From positions 248,001-312,000 of the forward strand of contig NZ_WVID01000001.1 of assembly GCF_010091925.1 (NCBI RefSeq): a stretch of 64,000 nucleotides of DNA, read 5' to 3'. The notes under the pieces were generated by a model. That model was not told the DNA's origin, ran no database searches, and was given only the letters and a program-made list of their open reading frames with translations. The stretch comes from Nostoc sp. B(2019). GTDB lineage: Bacteria; Cyanobacteriota; Cyanobacteriia; Cyanobacteriales; Nostocaceae. Within the stretch, counting starts at the first letter, position 1; the number at the start of each line of letters is the position of its first letter. Made by a program: the position numbers and the translations under genes. Below are positions 26,322 to 34,858 of the stretch, one piece after another.

Positions 26322-26346
26322 GTTATGACTATGATATAGTCGTAAC
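26322..26346. promoter_or_regulatory. Imperfect palindrome upstream of peroxiredoxin, candidate operator
   Basis: GTTATGACTAT (26322-26332) and ATAGTCGTAAC (26336-26346) are inverted repeats with one mismatch, separated by GAT. It sits in the 137-bp divergent region between the debranching enzyme and the 2-Cys peroxiredoxin genes. The size and spacing are compatible with a dimeric regulator. The regulator is unknown. Confidence 0.4.
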
Positions 26347-26443
26347 AGATCGTAATTAAACTGTGAGAGCGCAGGCGGGTGAGTAAAACTTACCCGAATT
26401 CCGACGCTAATAAATGGATATAAGTTGAAGGAGAAATAAGTTC

Positions 26444-27055
26444 ATGTCCCTCACTTACGGAACAGAAGGAAGCCTTCGCGTTGGTCAACAGGCTCCCGAT
26501 TTTACAGCAACGGCTGTGGTAGATCAGGAATTTAAGACAATCAAACTTTCCGACTATCGCGGTAAGTACGTCATCCTGTTTTTCTATCCCCTAGACTTTA
26601 CCTTTGTTTGTCCCACTGAAATCACAGCATTTAGCGATCGCTACGAAGAATTCAAGAAAATCAATACAGAAGTCCTTGGGGCTTCGGTAGATAGCGAATT
26701 CTCCCACCTCGCTTGGATTCAAACTGATCGCAAGTCTGGTGGAGTCGGCGACTTGAATTATCCTCTAGTCTCTGACATCAAGAAAGAAATTAGCGCCGCT
26801 TATAATGTCCTTGACCCAGCAGCAGGCATTGCCTTGCGTGGTCTGTTCATCATCGACAAAGATGGTATCATACAGCACGCCACTATCAACAACCTAGCTT
26901 TTGGTCGCAGCGTCGATGAAACCCTGCGGACATTGCAAGCAATTCAGCATGTTCAATCTCATCCTGACGAAGTTTGCCCTGCTGGTTGGCAACCAGGTGA
27001 TCAAACAATGGTTCCTGACCCAGTGAAGTCGAAAGTCTACTTCGCTGCTGTCTAG
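26444..27055 (+). CDS. 2-Cys peroxiredoxin
   Basis: Thiol peroxidase reducing H2O2 and organic peroxides, normally using thioredoxin. 203 residues with the typical 2-Cys arrangement: peroxidatic Cys in [20 protein letters not shown] and resolving Cys in [11 protein letters not shown] near the C-terminus. Start ATG 26444 has AAGGAG upstream. It is followed by a strong hairpin terminator. A palindrome in the upstream region may be its operator. It heads a short run of redox genes on the same strand (redoxin-like protein, broken GST). Confidence 0.96.
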   Translation: MSLTYGTEGSLRVGQQAPDFTATAVVDQEFKTIKLSDYRGKYVILFFYPLDFTFVCPTEITAFSDRYEEFKKINTEVLGASVDSEFSHLAWIQTDRKSGGVGDLNYPLVSDIKKEISAAYNVLDPAAGIALRGLFIIDKDGIIQHATINNLAFGRSVDETLRTLQAIQHVQSHPDEVCPAGWQPGDQTMVPDPVKSKVYFAAV

Positions 27056-27192
27056 ATTACGCTTGCTATTAACTTCAACCTAGCCTATTGGAAGTTGAAA
27101 GCACAATCATCAAAAATTGATAATTCATAATTATGTTTCCGATGGAGATTTAATTATGAATTATGAATTACTAATTATTAATTAGAATGATA

Positions 27193-27255
27193 ACCACAGA
27201 TAAACACAGATACATATTAAACAGTATCAACCACCGTGTCTATCTGTGGTTTTTT
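27193..27255 (+). terminator. Rho-independent terminator after 2-Cys peroxiredoxin
   Basis: Arms ACCACAGATAAACAC (27193-27207) and GTGTCTATCTGTGGT (27236-27250) pair with one mismatch, enclosing a smaller GATAC...GTATC stem, and are followed by a run of T. It ends 36 bases before the next start codon. Confidence 0.75.
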
Positions 27256-27290
27256 CGTAAAATAGTATTTAAATAATCAAGGATAAAAAT

Positions 27291-27827
27291 ATGCTGACTT
27301 CAACTGATTTTAGTGGTTTATTAAATGAACGCTTCTTTCACAATTTTTTACCAGTTCCAGCTACAAATAAACTCAGATTAGGAGTAAGCACGCCAGACTT
27401 TCAACTGCCAGATATTACCAACGGAACGTTAGTAAAATTATCTGATTACCAAGGTAAGCAACCAGTTTTGCTTGCCTTTACTCGCATCTTTACTGAAAAG
27501 CAATATTGCCCCTTTTGCTTTCCTCACATCAAAGCTTTGAATGAAAACTACGAGCAATTTAAAAATCGTGGTGTAGAAGTTTTGATGATTACTAGTACCG
27601 ACGAGCGGCAGAGTCAAATAGTTGTTAGAGATTTAGGTTTAAAAATGCCATTGCTGAGTGATCCCAGTTGTCGAGTATTTCGCAGCTATCAAGTAGGGCA
27701 AGCACTGGGAGCGCCTTTACCAGCACAGTTCGTGTTAGATAAAGAGGGCAAACTCCGCTACTGGCATTTATTCTCTTTCTTGGATCACAACGCTAGTATT
27801 GAGACATTGTTAGAACAATTTAATTGA
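27291..27827 (+). CDS. Peroxiredoxin-like (AhpC/TSA redoxin) protein
   Basis: 178 residues, thioredoxin-fold. The family-style start is LGVSTPDFQLPDITNGTLVKLSDYQGKQPVLLAF; the active-site region reads FTRIFTEKQYCPFCFPHIKALNENYEQF, giving a CxxC (CPFC) rather than the TxxC of canonical peroxiredoxins. It then has VLMITSTD and PLLSDPSCRVFRSYQVG. It may be a thiol-disulfide reductase or a PrxQ-type peroxidase. It is 235 bases after the 2-Cys peroxiredoxin with a terminator between, so it is likely transcribed on its own. Confidence 0.85.
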   Translation: MLTSTDFSGLLNERFFHNFLPVPATNKLRLGVSTPDFQLPDITNGTLVKLSDYQGKQPVLLAFTRIFTEKQYCPFCFPHIKALNENYEQFKNRGVEVLMITSTDERQSQIVVRDLGLKMPLLSDPSCRVFRSYQVGQALGAPLPAQFVLDKEGKLRYWHLFSFLDHNASIETLLEQFN

Positions 27828-27884
27828 GTATAATGCGTAAGATTGGCAATGTCTGTCCTACTCATAAAACTGTGAGGTTTTCTC

Positions 27885-28571
27885 GTGCTGACACTTTATC
27901 ATGCGTCAATTTCTCCCAACTCGCGCCGCGTCTGGATTACTCTAATGGAAAAAGGGCTTGAGTTTGAATTGGTAGAGATAAAACTAAATGGAGAGCAGTT
28001 TAAATCAGAGTTTTTGGCAATTAACCCCTTCCATCACATTCCAGCCTTGGTTGATGACGACTTTAATGTTGTTGAATCTTTAGCAATTCTGGATTATTTA
28101 GAAGCAAAATATCCTACGCCTGCGATGTTGCCTAAAGATGCCAAGGATTTAGCGATCGCGCGGATGGTACAACTAGTAACTGTGAATGAGCTTTTGCCAG
28201 CAGCCACCACGTTTTTACCTCAGATGCTAGGCTTGCCTGGAGGAGACCCAGAAAAAATTTAGCAGGCAAAACAAAAAGTTTCAATAGTTCTCAAGTTTTT
28301 TGAGAATTTATTAGATAATCGCCCTTACTTTGGTAGTCATAACCTCACTCTCGCCGAGGCCGTGGCCGGGACTGTAGTACCTTTGATGCCAACTGTAGGC
28401 GTGTCCTTGAGTGAATATCCAAAACTGAGTGCTTGGTGCGTAGGCGCAGCCCGTCGTAGACATCGCTTGATTGTACGTCCGTCGTGGCAAACTACCCAAG
28501 CAACCCCAGAGGCAATGGAAGCTTTTAAATCAGTCATAGCGGCGAGAATGACGCAGCAGAATGCAGATTGA
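27885..28571 (+). pseudogene. Glutathione S-transferase, interrupted by an in-frame amber codon
   Basis: The frame from TTG/GTG near 27885 encodes a normal GST N-terminal thioredoxin domain (LYHASISPNSRRVWITL, HHIPALVDDDFNVVESLAI) and stops at TAG 28260-28262. Translation resumes at once in the same frame with the GST C-terminal domain (VLKFFENLLDNRPYFGSHNLTLAEA, LSAWC) to a stop near 28571. A single base change would restore one full-length protein of about 228 residues. There is also an in-frame 21-bp repeat insertion within LSAWC-RLIVRPSW. Alternatives are a sequencing error, or suppression of the amber codon. The start codon is uncertain (GTG near 27882 or 27885). Confidence 0.8.
28438..28462. 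repeat. Interspersed palindromic repeat inserted inside a HIP1 site in the GST frame
   Basis: The local sequence reads GCG, then 21 extra bases of the GC-rich repeat beginning TAGGCGCAGCCC, then ATCGC. Without these 21 bases the DNA is the HIP1 octamer GCGATCGC and the protein is the normal SAWCDRLIVRPSW. With it, the single Asp becomes eight residues, VGAARRRH. The same repeat type lies at 3423-3447. Confidence 0.65.
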
Positions 28572-28652
28572 TAAATTAGGGGAAATTCATAGTAGAGACG
28601 CGAAATTGTACTTCATGCCACTCCGCTAACGCGTCTCTACAATCGAAAATCA

Positions 28653-29648
28653 TTACAGCTTGACTTGCTGCAAATGGCTGCGGGGATTATAAGTACGTAT
28701 AGCCCGAATTTTTTCATAATATTCCCGCTCTTGTTGGCTAAGTTCTTTTGGTGGAACGATCGCCACCTTCACCAACTGATCGCCACGTCCACCCTTGGCT
28801 AGAGGCCAACCTTTACCGCGTAAACGCAGGGATTGACCAGAACGCACTCCCGCAGGCAACTTAACATTAACCGTACCATCGGGTGTGGGTACATCAATAG
28901 ATGCTCCTAGAGCGGCTTCATCTGGGGTGATTGCTACTTCACAAATAAGATTATCGCCTTCAATTTGGAAGAACGAGTGCGGTTGTAACTCAACCTTTAA
29001 GTACAAATCTCCCCGTTGTTGGGTCATTGGGTTGATTTGACCTTTGCCACGCACACGCAGACGAGTACCTGGTTTAGCTCCTGCGGGAATGCGAACATCT
29101 AGTGTTTCATTGCCTAAACTGAAGCGCTTTTGCACACCATGAAACGCTTCTGAAAAACTTAGAGCGATCGCAGCTTCACTATCTTGAATTGCGCTCCCAC
29201 CTGCATCTTGAAAACCAAAATCACTAAAGCCACCAAAACCACTTGGCGCACCTGTAGAAGTGCGGTAAGAGTAGCTTTGTCGCCCACCACGAGGGCTACT
29301 AGTACCAAAACGCCCTAGCAACTCATTGATGAACTCATCAAAATTACCGTATTGACTGAAGTCAAAGCCACCCATATCGACGCCGACACCGCCGGATGGG
29401 AAACCTTCACCAGCCTGTTTCCAATATTGACCAAATTGGTCATATTTTTTGCGTTTGTCTGGGTCTGATAAAACTTCGTAGGCTTCGTTAACTTCTTTAA
29501 AGCGTGCTTCAGCCTGTTTGTTGTTTGGGTTAACATCAGGGTGAAACTTGCGAGCTAGTTTACGAAAGGCTTGTTTAATTTCCTCTGGACTGGCAGTTTT
29601 ACTAACTCCCAAAATAGCGTAATAGTCTTTAAAGTCGGTTGCAGCCAT
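28653..29648 (-). CDS. DnaJ-like co-chaperone (J domain plus DnaJ C-terminal domain)
   Basis: Hsp40 co-chaperone stimulating DnaK ATPase. 331 residues: J domain 1-75 ([36 protein letters not shown] present), Gly/Phe/Ser-rich linker (about 80-165), then the substrate-binding C-terminal domains I and II ([35 protein letters not shown]). It has no CxxCxGxG zinc-finger, so it is a CbpA or type II protein. The start ATG at 29648 has a strong AGGAGG upstream. It stands alone. Confidence 0.95.
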   Translation of the reverse strand: MAATDFKDYYAILGVSKTASPEEIKQAFRKLARKFHPDVNPNNKQAEARFKEVNEAYEVLSDPDKRKKYDQFGQYWKQAGEGFPSGGVGVDMGGFDFSQYGNFDEFINELLGRFGTSSPRGGRQSYSYRTSTGAPSGFGGFSDFGFQDAGGSAIQDSEAAIALSFSEAFHGVQKRFSLGNETLDVRIPAGAKPGTRLRVRGKGQINPMTQQRGDLYLKVELQPHSFFQIEGDNLICEVAITPDEAALGASIDVPTPDGTVNVKLPAGVRSGQSLRLRGKGWPLAKGGRGDQLVKVAIVPPKELSQQEREYYEKIRAIRTYNPRSHLQQVKL

Positions 29649-29766
29649 CTACCAGCCTCCTATAGAAATTCCCGTTATATTTTTTTTAAGATGTGAGATT
29701 TGTTGTTTGCCAGGTATAATGCTAAACAAAAAACTCTGATTTTAAATTAACAAACAATACAGAAAA

Positions 29767-30378
29767 TCAAGTGTGGTTCTCGCTCACTATGCCAGCGCAA
29801 TTTCCGTACTCCCGCCATTCTTTGAAGTGAATTAGGCAGTCTATTCCTTCTTCTTGACTTGGGGGAGCATCCCGGAGTTGACGGTGCATCCGCAAGATGA
29901 CTTCTTCAGGAACCTGGCGCGATCGCCTTTTATTACGTGCCAAACACAGCCAAACTGGCGTATCCACCCAAATCCCAGTTATGTGAGTAAAGCCCACATC
30001 CTGGGCTAGGGCGATCAGTTCACGGCGATGGCGTCGCTGGGCGTTGGTAGCGTCATAAATTGCCGTCTTATCTGTGGCGATCGCTTGCTGAAATTGCCGC
30101 TGAATTTCACGCCAAATCAGCAGCCACGGCCCTTGAATTGCTTGTGAACCGAACAGTTGCCCCCGAATAGCATCCGTACAAATTAGCTGCATTTGGGGGC
30201 ATTCGGTCAGTAATTGTTTTGCCAAAGTTGACTTACCGCTACCAGGAAGACCAATCAGCAAAATGAGTGCTGAGTGCCGAAGGAGTGCTGAGTGCTGAGT
30301 GCTGTTAGCGGTAGCGGGGCGTTTAGCCCGTGCTGAGTAAGAAGTTAGGAGTGAAGAACGATTAGAAGTTTTACTCAT
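29767..30378 (-). CDS. P-loop kinase, polynucleotide-kinase or zeta-toxin-like fold
   Basis: 203 residues. The P-loop is LIGLPGSGKSTLAKQLL; the rest (CTDAIRGQLFGSQAIQGPW, AIYDATNAQRRHRRELIALA, LCLARNKRRSRQVPEEVI) has an AAA_33-type nucleotide/nucleoside-kinase look, as in T4 polynucleotide kinase or tRNA-modifying kinases. The natural target is unknown. The first ~35 residues (through STQHSALLRHSA) are encoded by tandem GTGCTGAGT-type repeats and a second interspersed hairpin repeat, so the annotated N-terminus is repeat-derived. Another possible start is a TTG at the very start of the P-loop strand, giving a very short leader. Confidence 0.75.
   Translation of the reverse strand: MSKTSNRSSLLTSYSARAKRPATANSTQHSALLRHSALILLIGLPGSGKSTLAKQLLTECPQMQLICTDAIRGQLFGSQAIQGPWLLIWREIQRQFQQAIATDKTAIYDATNAQRRHRRELIALAQDVGFTHITGIWVDTPVWLCLARNKRRSRQVPEEVILRMHRQLRDAPPSQEEGIDCLIHFKEWREYGNCAGIVSENHT
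30307..30331. repeat. Interspersed hairpin repeat, copy A
   Basis: GCGGTAGCGGGGCG then TTTAGCCCGT, where GGGC and GCCC form a short stem. An identical 24-bp copy lies at 37257-37280. Both copies are followed one base later by CTGAGTAA and preceded by AGTGCTG, so the flanks are shared as well. Copy A lies inside the kinase reading frame. Confidence 0.7.
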
Positions 30379-30512
30379 AACTCAAAACTACAACTCAGCA
30401 CTCACACTCAAAACTACAGATCAGTGCTGAGTAAGAAGTTAGTAGTGAGGAGTGATTAGAAGTTTTACTCATAACTCAAAACTACAACTCAGCACTCACA
30501 CTCAAAACTACA
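30331..30512. repeat. 94-bp direct tandem duplication
   Basis: 30331-30424 and 30425-30512 are about 90% identical, with a period of 94 bases (for example TGCTGAGTAAGAAGTTAG starts each copy). Each copy holds inverted AGTGCTGAGT / ACTCAGCACT units. It spans the kinase start codon, so copy 1 encodes part of its N-terminus. Confidence 0.7.
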
Positions 30513-30544
30513 ACTCAGCACTCAGCACTCACAACTCAGCACTA

Positions 30545-31834
30545 TTAAATGATAGTCCCATCAGGAATCACAGCATTTTTCAGCACAACAACAATGCCAC
30601 TACGGATGTAGAAACCTTGACTTTCGCGGTCGGCTTCTTGCACATTATCCTTATTGATAATTTTGACATCATGACCGATGCGGGCGTTTTTATCGACGAT
30701 CGCCCGACGGATGATCGAATCTGTACCAATGCCTACGGGAATATCACCTTTTTCTAAGCTACATTGGCGTTCTACATAAGGTTGATAAAAGTCTGCACCC
30801 ATGAGTAAGGACTCTTCAATAATGCAACCAGATTCAATCCGCGATCGCACTCCTAAAACTGAATGTTGAATGCGACAGTTTTTCAAAATACAACCTTCGC
30901 CAATAATTGCTTCTGTGATGTGGCAATCTAAGAGTTTACTCGGTGGTAAGTATCGAGCACGGGTATAAATTGGTGCTTTTTCGTCGTAGAAGCTAAAGGG
31001 TGGTTGTGGTTGGCGAGTCAGTTCTAAATTTGCATTATAGAACGCATCGATTGTTCCAATATCTTCCCAGTAGTCATCAAATAAGTATGCTTGAACGTTG
31101 TAATCTTTACTGGCATCAGGAATAATTTCTTTGCCAAAATCAGTCCGTTCTATAGATTCTCTCAACAACTTGAACAAAACATCTTTCTTAAAGACATAAA
31201 TCCCCATTGAGGCGATGTATGGCTGTAATTGGGCTTGTTCTTTTGTTAATCCCAGTACGCTGGTATCAACACGCATTTTAATTAAAGCGTCGCCTTTGGG
31301 TTTTTCGCTAAAGTCAATTACCCTACCGGAATCGTCAATTTTCATCAAGCCAAAATCTGAGGCGCGGCGCTCGTCAATGGGGATGACTGAGAGAGTAATA
31401 TCAGCACCCGTTTCCCTATGGCGCTGGATAAATAGACGATAATCCATGCGGTAGAGATGATCACCTGAGAGGATCAGATATTCTTCTGCATCCCATTCTT
31501 CCATGAGCCATAGGTACTGGCGTACAGCATCGGCTGTACCTTGAAACCAGTTGGGATTTTCTGGCGTCTGCTGTGCAGCGAGCACTTCTACAAATCCATC
31601 GCTGAAGCCAGTAAAGTTGTAGGTACGCGCAATGTGACGATTTAGAGAAGCTGAGTTAAATTGTGTCAGGACATAGATTTTGAATATTTCGGAATTTATG
31701 CAGTTACTAACCGGGATATCGATTAAGCGGTACTTCCCTGCTACTGGTACTGCTGGCTTAGCGCGGAGTTTGGTTAACGGATAAAGCCTAGTACCCGCAC
31801 CACCGCCAAGAATGATTGATAATACCTTTTTCAC
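30545..31834 (-). CDS. glgC: Glucose-1-phosphate adenylyltransferase
   Basis: Makes ADP-glucose from glucose-1-phosphate and ATP, the committed step of glycogen synthesis. 429 residues. Visible are the N-terminal [21 protein letters not shown] nucleotidyltransferase signature, [19 protein letters not shown] and [16 protein letters not shown]; the C-terminal left-handed beta-helix carries the allosteric site ([11 protein letters not shown]). Cyanobacterial enzymes are activated by 3-phosphoglycerate. It stands with a 351-bp upstream region and a repeat array downstream. The debranching enzyme (24.2 kb) and GH13 enzyme (34.9 kb) are other glycogen-related genes in this window. Confidence 0.98.
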   Translation of the reverse strand: MKKVLSIILGGGAGTRLYPLTKLRAKPAVPVAGKYRLIDIPVSNCINSEIFKIYVLTQFNSASLNRHIARTYNFTGFSDGFVEVLAAQQTPENPNWFQGTADAVRQYLWLMEEWDAEEYLILSGDHLYRMDYRLFIQRHRETGADITLSVIPIDERRASDFGLMKIDDSGRVIDFSEKPKGDALIKMRVDTSVLGLTKEQAQLQPYIASMGIYVFKKDVLFKLLRESIERTDFGKEIIPDASKDYNVQAYLFDDYWEDIGTIDAFYNANLELTRQPQPPFSFYDEKAPIYTRARYLPPSKLLDCHITEAIIGEGCILKNCRIQHSVLGVRSRIESGCIIEESLLMGADFYQPYVERQCSLEKGDIPVGIGTDSIIRRAIVDKNARIGHDVKIINKDNVQEADRESQGFYIRSGIVVVLKNAVIPDGTII

Positions 31835-32185
31835 AAAAATTCTCCCGACTGCCTTTCAACTCTCATCTTCAGTTTAGGACTGTATGCGGCAGCTGGTAAG
31901 GGGGGATCGAAGATTCTAAAGAGTGAATTTTACAAAATGCTATTAGTGATGAATAGCACTGCCATAACTAAAAATATTAGAACATTTGTATTGATTGGTA
32001 GGAAAAATTGGGGAGCGATCGCTACGCCTAGTAAATAATACAGACAGTCTGCGAAAAATAACTTTTTAATTTAAACTAAAATCAACTCCGAGGCAAGCAG
32101 CAGTATTTGACGCTTTATAGTACGACTGAATTCTATACATTCGTTGACTTTTAAGTTAAAAACGTCAAATTTTTAAATTATCATC
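31835..32185. other. Gene-free stretch upstream of glgC
   Basis: 351 AT-rich bases containing one HIP1 site, holding the glgC promoter on the minus strand and the 3' end of the small propeptide-like gene. I see no hairpin, repeat or binding motif that I can name. Confidence 0.3.
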
Positions 32186-32482
32186 TCAAACGCCCAAACT
32201 GCCTATATCCCTCCTCTTAATCAAACGCAATTTCTGCGACAGTGTTAGATACTGCACCCAAGGTTGCTCTGATAATTGCGAGATGGCATTAGGTGAAAGT
32301 GTTGCGCTGAAAACATCTTGACCATTGGTGACACCGCTGACGCCCAAATTTTCTAAAACAGCAGTTGCAGCGGGGTCTGCAATTGATTCAGTATGGATGA
32401 AAACCGTCAAACTCTTTTCTTCTGAGTCATGAACGTTATTTAGCGCTGTAGCAAGAGCCGTGTCTAGCTTCTCATAATTCAT
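32186..32482 (-). CDS. Stand-alone subtilase-propeptide-like small protein
   Basis: 98 residues from the ATG at 32482 (the frame extends further upstream to 32530, but MNYEKLD is the likelier start). No signal peptide. The sequence KSLTVFIHTE...NLGVSGVTNGQDVFSATLSP...QLSEQPWVQYLTLSQKLRLI aligns with the N-terminal region of the subtilase encoded just upstream on the same strand (KSVIFIYCDAEADLSYISQYGIQVNQ...LSEEAAVQRIKPSRKLKLA). Peptidase I9-type propeptides act as inhibitors and folding helpers, so this could be an inhibitor or chaperone of the protease. This function is inferred from the pairwise match only. Confidence 0.6.
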   Translation of the reverse strand: MNYEKLDTALATALNNVHDSEEKSLTVFIHTESIADPAATAVLENLGVSGVTNGQDVFSATLSPNAISQLSEQPWVQYLTLSQKLRLIKRRDIGSLGV

Positions 32483-32603
32483 AAGCAGTTCCTTGGTAAA
32501 AGGGCAGGCACTTGTGAGCTTGCTATACAATCAACCTATCAAATTTATGGGTGATCATTGCCTACCCTTGTACAGACGTAGATATACGCGCTTCTGCGTC
32601 TAA

Positions 32604-34331
32604 TTACAGATTTAATGCATTAATCACTCCATAGCCCCATTTGTTATCAAATGTTCCTGCGGCTTTTCCGGGAATAGAACTATTCTTGCGTAGCAAGTCT
32701 TTAACAGCAGCCGGATCAAGCTTGGGGTCACGCTGTAACAGCAGTGTTATTATGCCAGTAACGAACGGTGTCGCCATGCTTGTACCAGCCATCGCTACAA
32801 ACTTGGAATTAACCGTCATTGAACGGTCAAAATTGGCATTAGAGGAAAGCGTAGAAATAATCATCGCTCCCGGTGCTGCCACATCAGGCTTTTGGGCCTG
32901 ATTCCGTAGAGGGCCTTCACTGCTGAACTCAGAAATGCCATGTAATTCCATGCCCATTTCTCGCGCCTGAGCATCAATATCTGTGTAATTACATTTAGTA
33001 GTATAGGCGGCTACTGTAATCGCGCTGGTAGCGGCTCCTGGTGAGCCAATTTTCACTGAGTCTTTGACACTTTGACCCGTAAAAAACACTGACGACGAAT
33101 CATCTAGTGTCCACACATCTAAACGGGTGTCGGTTGAGGAAGTATTACGTACCCGCAACTGCCAAATACCTCCTTGTACTGGCGTTTTGCCTTTACCACG
33201 AACTTGTACAAAGAAATTATGGTCGCCATTAACTGGGTCGGCTCCTGGTGTAGCCACTTGTACCTGTGCATCTGGCAAATCATAATCCTGTGTGGGATTG
33301 CCATTAGCAATAATTTTCTGGAAGGGTGTGACGAAACCGTTGGGGCCGCGCACCGACACTTCCAACTCACTGTTCCTGGAATACCAAGCATTTAACCAAA
33401 CTATACCTACTTGATTTAGAGGAACATTAAAACGCATACCACGGGTACTTTGAGCGGGTATGGTTGCTTGACCATGAATATTGTCGTTCCCCTCGTTCCC
33501 GGCTGCACAGCAAACAATCCGTCCCGGGCCAGTTTCGGCATCAATGATTTTTGACAATGAGTCGCTACCGTCGTGGCCATCTGCGTGTCCACCTAAGCTG
33601 AGATTCACCACAGCAGGGCGTCCTAACTCACTTGCAACTCGGAAAATGTAGCGAATGCCATCGGCAATGTGGGCATCTTGCAAGTCAGTCTTGATGATAA
33701 CCAACTCTGCGTCTGGTGCTACACCACCATAAGTGGTATCAGCACCGGCGGCAATTCCGGCAACGTGCGTGCCATGACCATCAGTATCCTGGGAAATTGT
33801 CAGCTGTGCTCCCGTAAGTTCAGCCCCATAGCTGCCCTCTATTACTCCTGGCCCTGGGAGTGTTTGATCCCAAATGCTTAAAATCCGCCCATCAAAGGCA
33901 GGATGCTTTGGGTCAATACCACTGTCTATAATGCCGATGATGACTCCTTTACCAGTTAATCCAGTTTTGCTCTTAAAATCTGGTATGTGGACTGCTCCAG
34001 GTGCAACGTCCATTGCTAGCTTAAGTTTACGCGATGGTTTGATGCGCTGGACAGCAGCCTCTTCAGATAAGGCATCTAGACCATCTATCGGTAAGTAAGC
34101 TGTCCGCACACTTCCTGTGTTTTGATTGACTTGAATACCATATTGTGATATGTAACTCAAGTCTGCTTCAGCATCGCAGTAGATAAAAATGACGCTCTTA
34201 GTAGGCTTGACGGTATTTTTAGAGGTAACTATACCAAGCGATCGCTTATGCGTAATTAAAGCTGGCTCTCCCTCACTTTGATAGTCATGATATGCCAAAA
34301 GTAATCCGGGAGAAAGTTTTTCGTGTCTCAT
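32604..34331 (-). CDS. S8 family (subtilisin-like) serine peptidase
   Basis: 575 residues. The catalytic triad is Asp in VIIGIIDSGIDPKHPAF, His in DGHGTHVAGIAAG and Ser in AGTSMATPFVTGI, with the oxyanion Asn region AAGNEGNDN. The N-terminal 110 residues form a propeptide-like domain with the LSEEAAVQRIKPSRKL segment. No signal peptide is visible, so it may be intracellular. An insert between the His and Ser motifs (roughly residues 290-400) looks like a jelly-roll/P-domain-like beta region with WLNAWYSRNSELEVSVRGP. The downstream small gene resembles its propeptide. Gap to that gene is 121 bases, same strand. Confidence 0.93.
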   Translation of the reverse strand: MRHEKLSPGLLLAYHDYQSEGEPALITHKRSLGIVTSKNTVKPTKSVIFIYCDAEADLSYISQYGIQVNQNTGSVRTAYLPIDGLDALSEEAAVQRIKPSRKLKLAMDVAPGAVHIPDFKSKTGLTGKGVIIGIIDSGIDPKHPAFDGRILSIWDQTLPGPGVIEGSYGAELTGAQLTISQDTDGHGTHVAGIAAGADTTYGGVAPDAELVIIKTDLQDAHIADGIRYIFRVASELGRPAVVNLSLGGHADGHDGSDSLSKIIDAETGPGRIVCCAAGNEGNDNIHGQATIPAQSTRGMRFNVPLNQVGIVWLNAWYSRNSELEVSVRGPNGFVTPFQKIIANGNPTQDYDLPDAQVQVATPGADPVNGDHNFFVQVRGKGKTPVQGGIWQLRVRNTSSTDTRLDVWTLDDSSSVFFTGQSVKDSVKIGSPGAATSAITVAAYTTKCNYTDIDAQAREMGMELHGISEFSSEGPLRNQAQKPDVAAPGAMIISTLSSNANFDRSMTVNSKFVAMAGTSMATPFVTGIITLLLQRDPKLDPAAVKDLLRKNSSIPGKAAGTFDNKWGYGVINALNL

Positions 34332-34858
34332 TTTTACCTCAAATTTTATTTTGGGAGTCAGGAGTTTAAAGAAACAATATTTTGAATCCTGACTCCTTTT
34401 GTGTTACTACGACTGAATGCAACTTGGTATAACTCACATTGCTGGATTATGTCTCCCTCAAGGTGCTTTTAACTAGCTAGTGCAACATCTTTGAGCAGCC
34501 ACATTCGACTATTACTAGTAATTTTCATGAGCTATGAGACTAATCCAGTATCTACCTCAGTTGTTACGGACAACTTTAAGTGCAAAATAATCAAGAATTA
34601 TTAAGTAATAACTAAAATTGATGATATTAGTAAATATTAAAAATTCATAATTATGTAACAAAAAGGGGATTTAAACCCCGCCTCAAACATTACTGCATAG
34701 AGAGGCAGGGAAATCAAACCGTTTTTAACTATGAATTATGAATTAATAATTATTAATTAGGTTGACTGTTGGCTGTTCCCCAATTTTCTATCATAAGTAG
34801 GAGCCACAAAGAAGCCAGTATTTGCAACGATCGCTTCTGAAGGTACAAAGAGTAATTC
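34332..34858. repeat. Repeat-rich intergenic stretch with a MITE-like element
   Basis: Between about 34645 and 34760 a unit begins AAAATTCATAATTATG, holds a hairpin GGGGATTTAAACCCC, and ends ATGAATTATGAATTA then ATAATTATTAATTAG. The 3' part recurs at 27160-27183, where it is likewise paired with AATTCATAATTATG upstream. The rest is AT-rich without features that I can name. Confidence 0.5.

Noticed and set aside
30452-30757. 101-codon plus-strand ORF
   Set aside because: It starts in tandem repeats and then is antisense to glgC.
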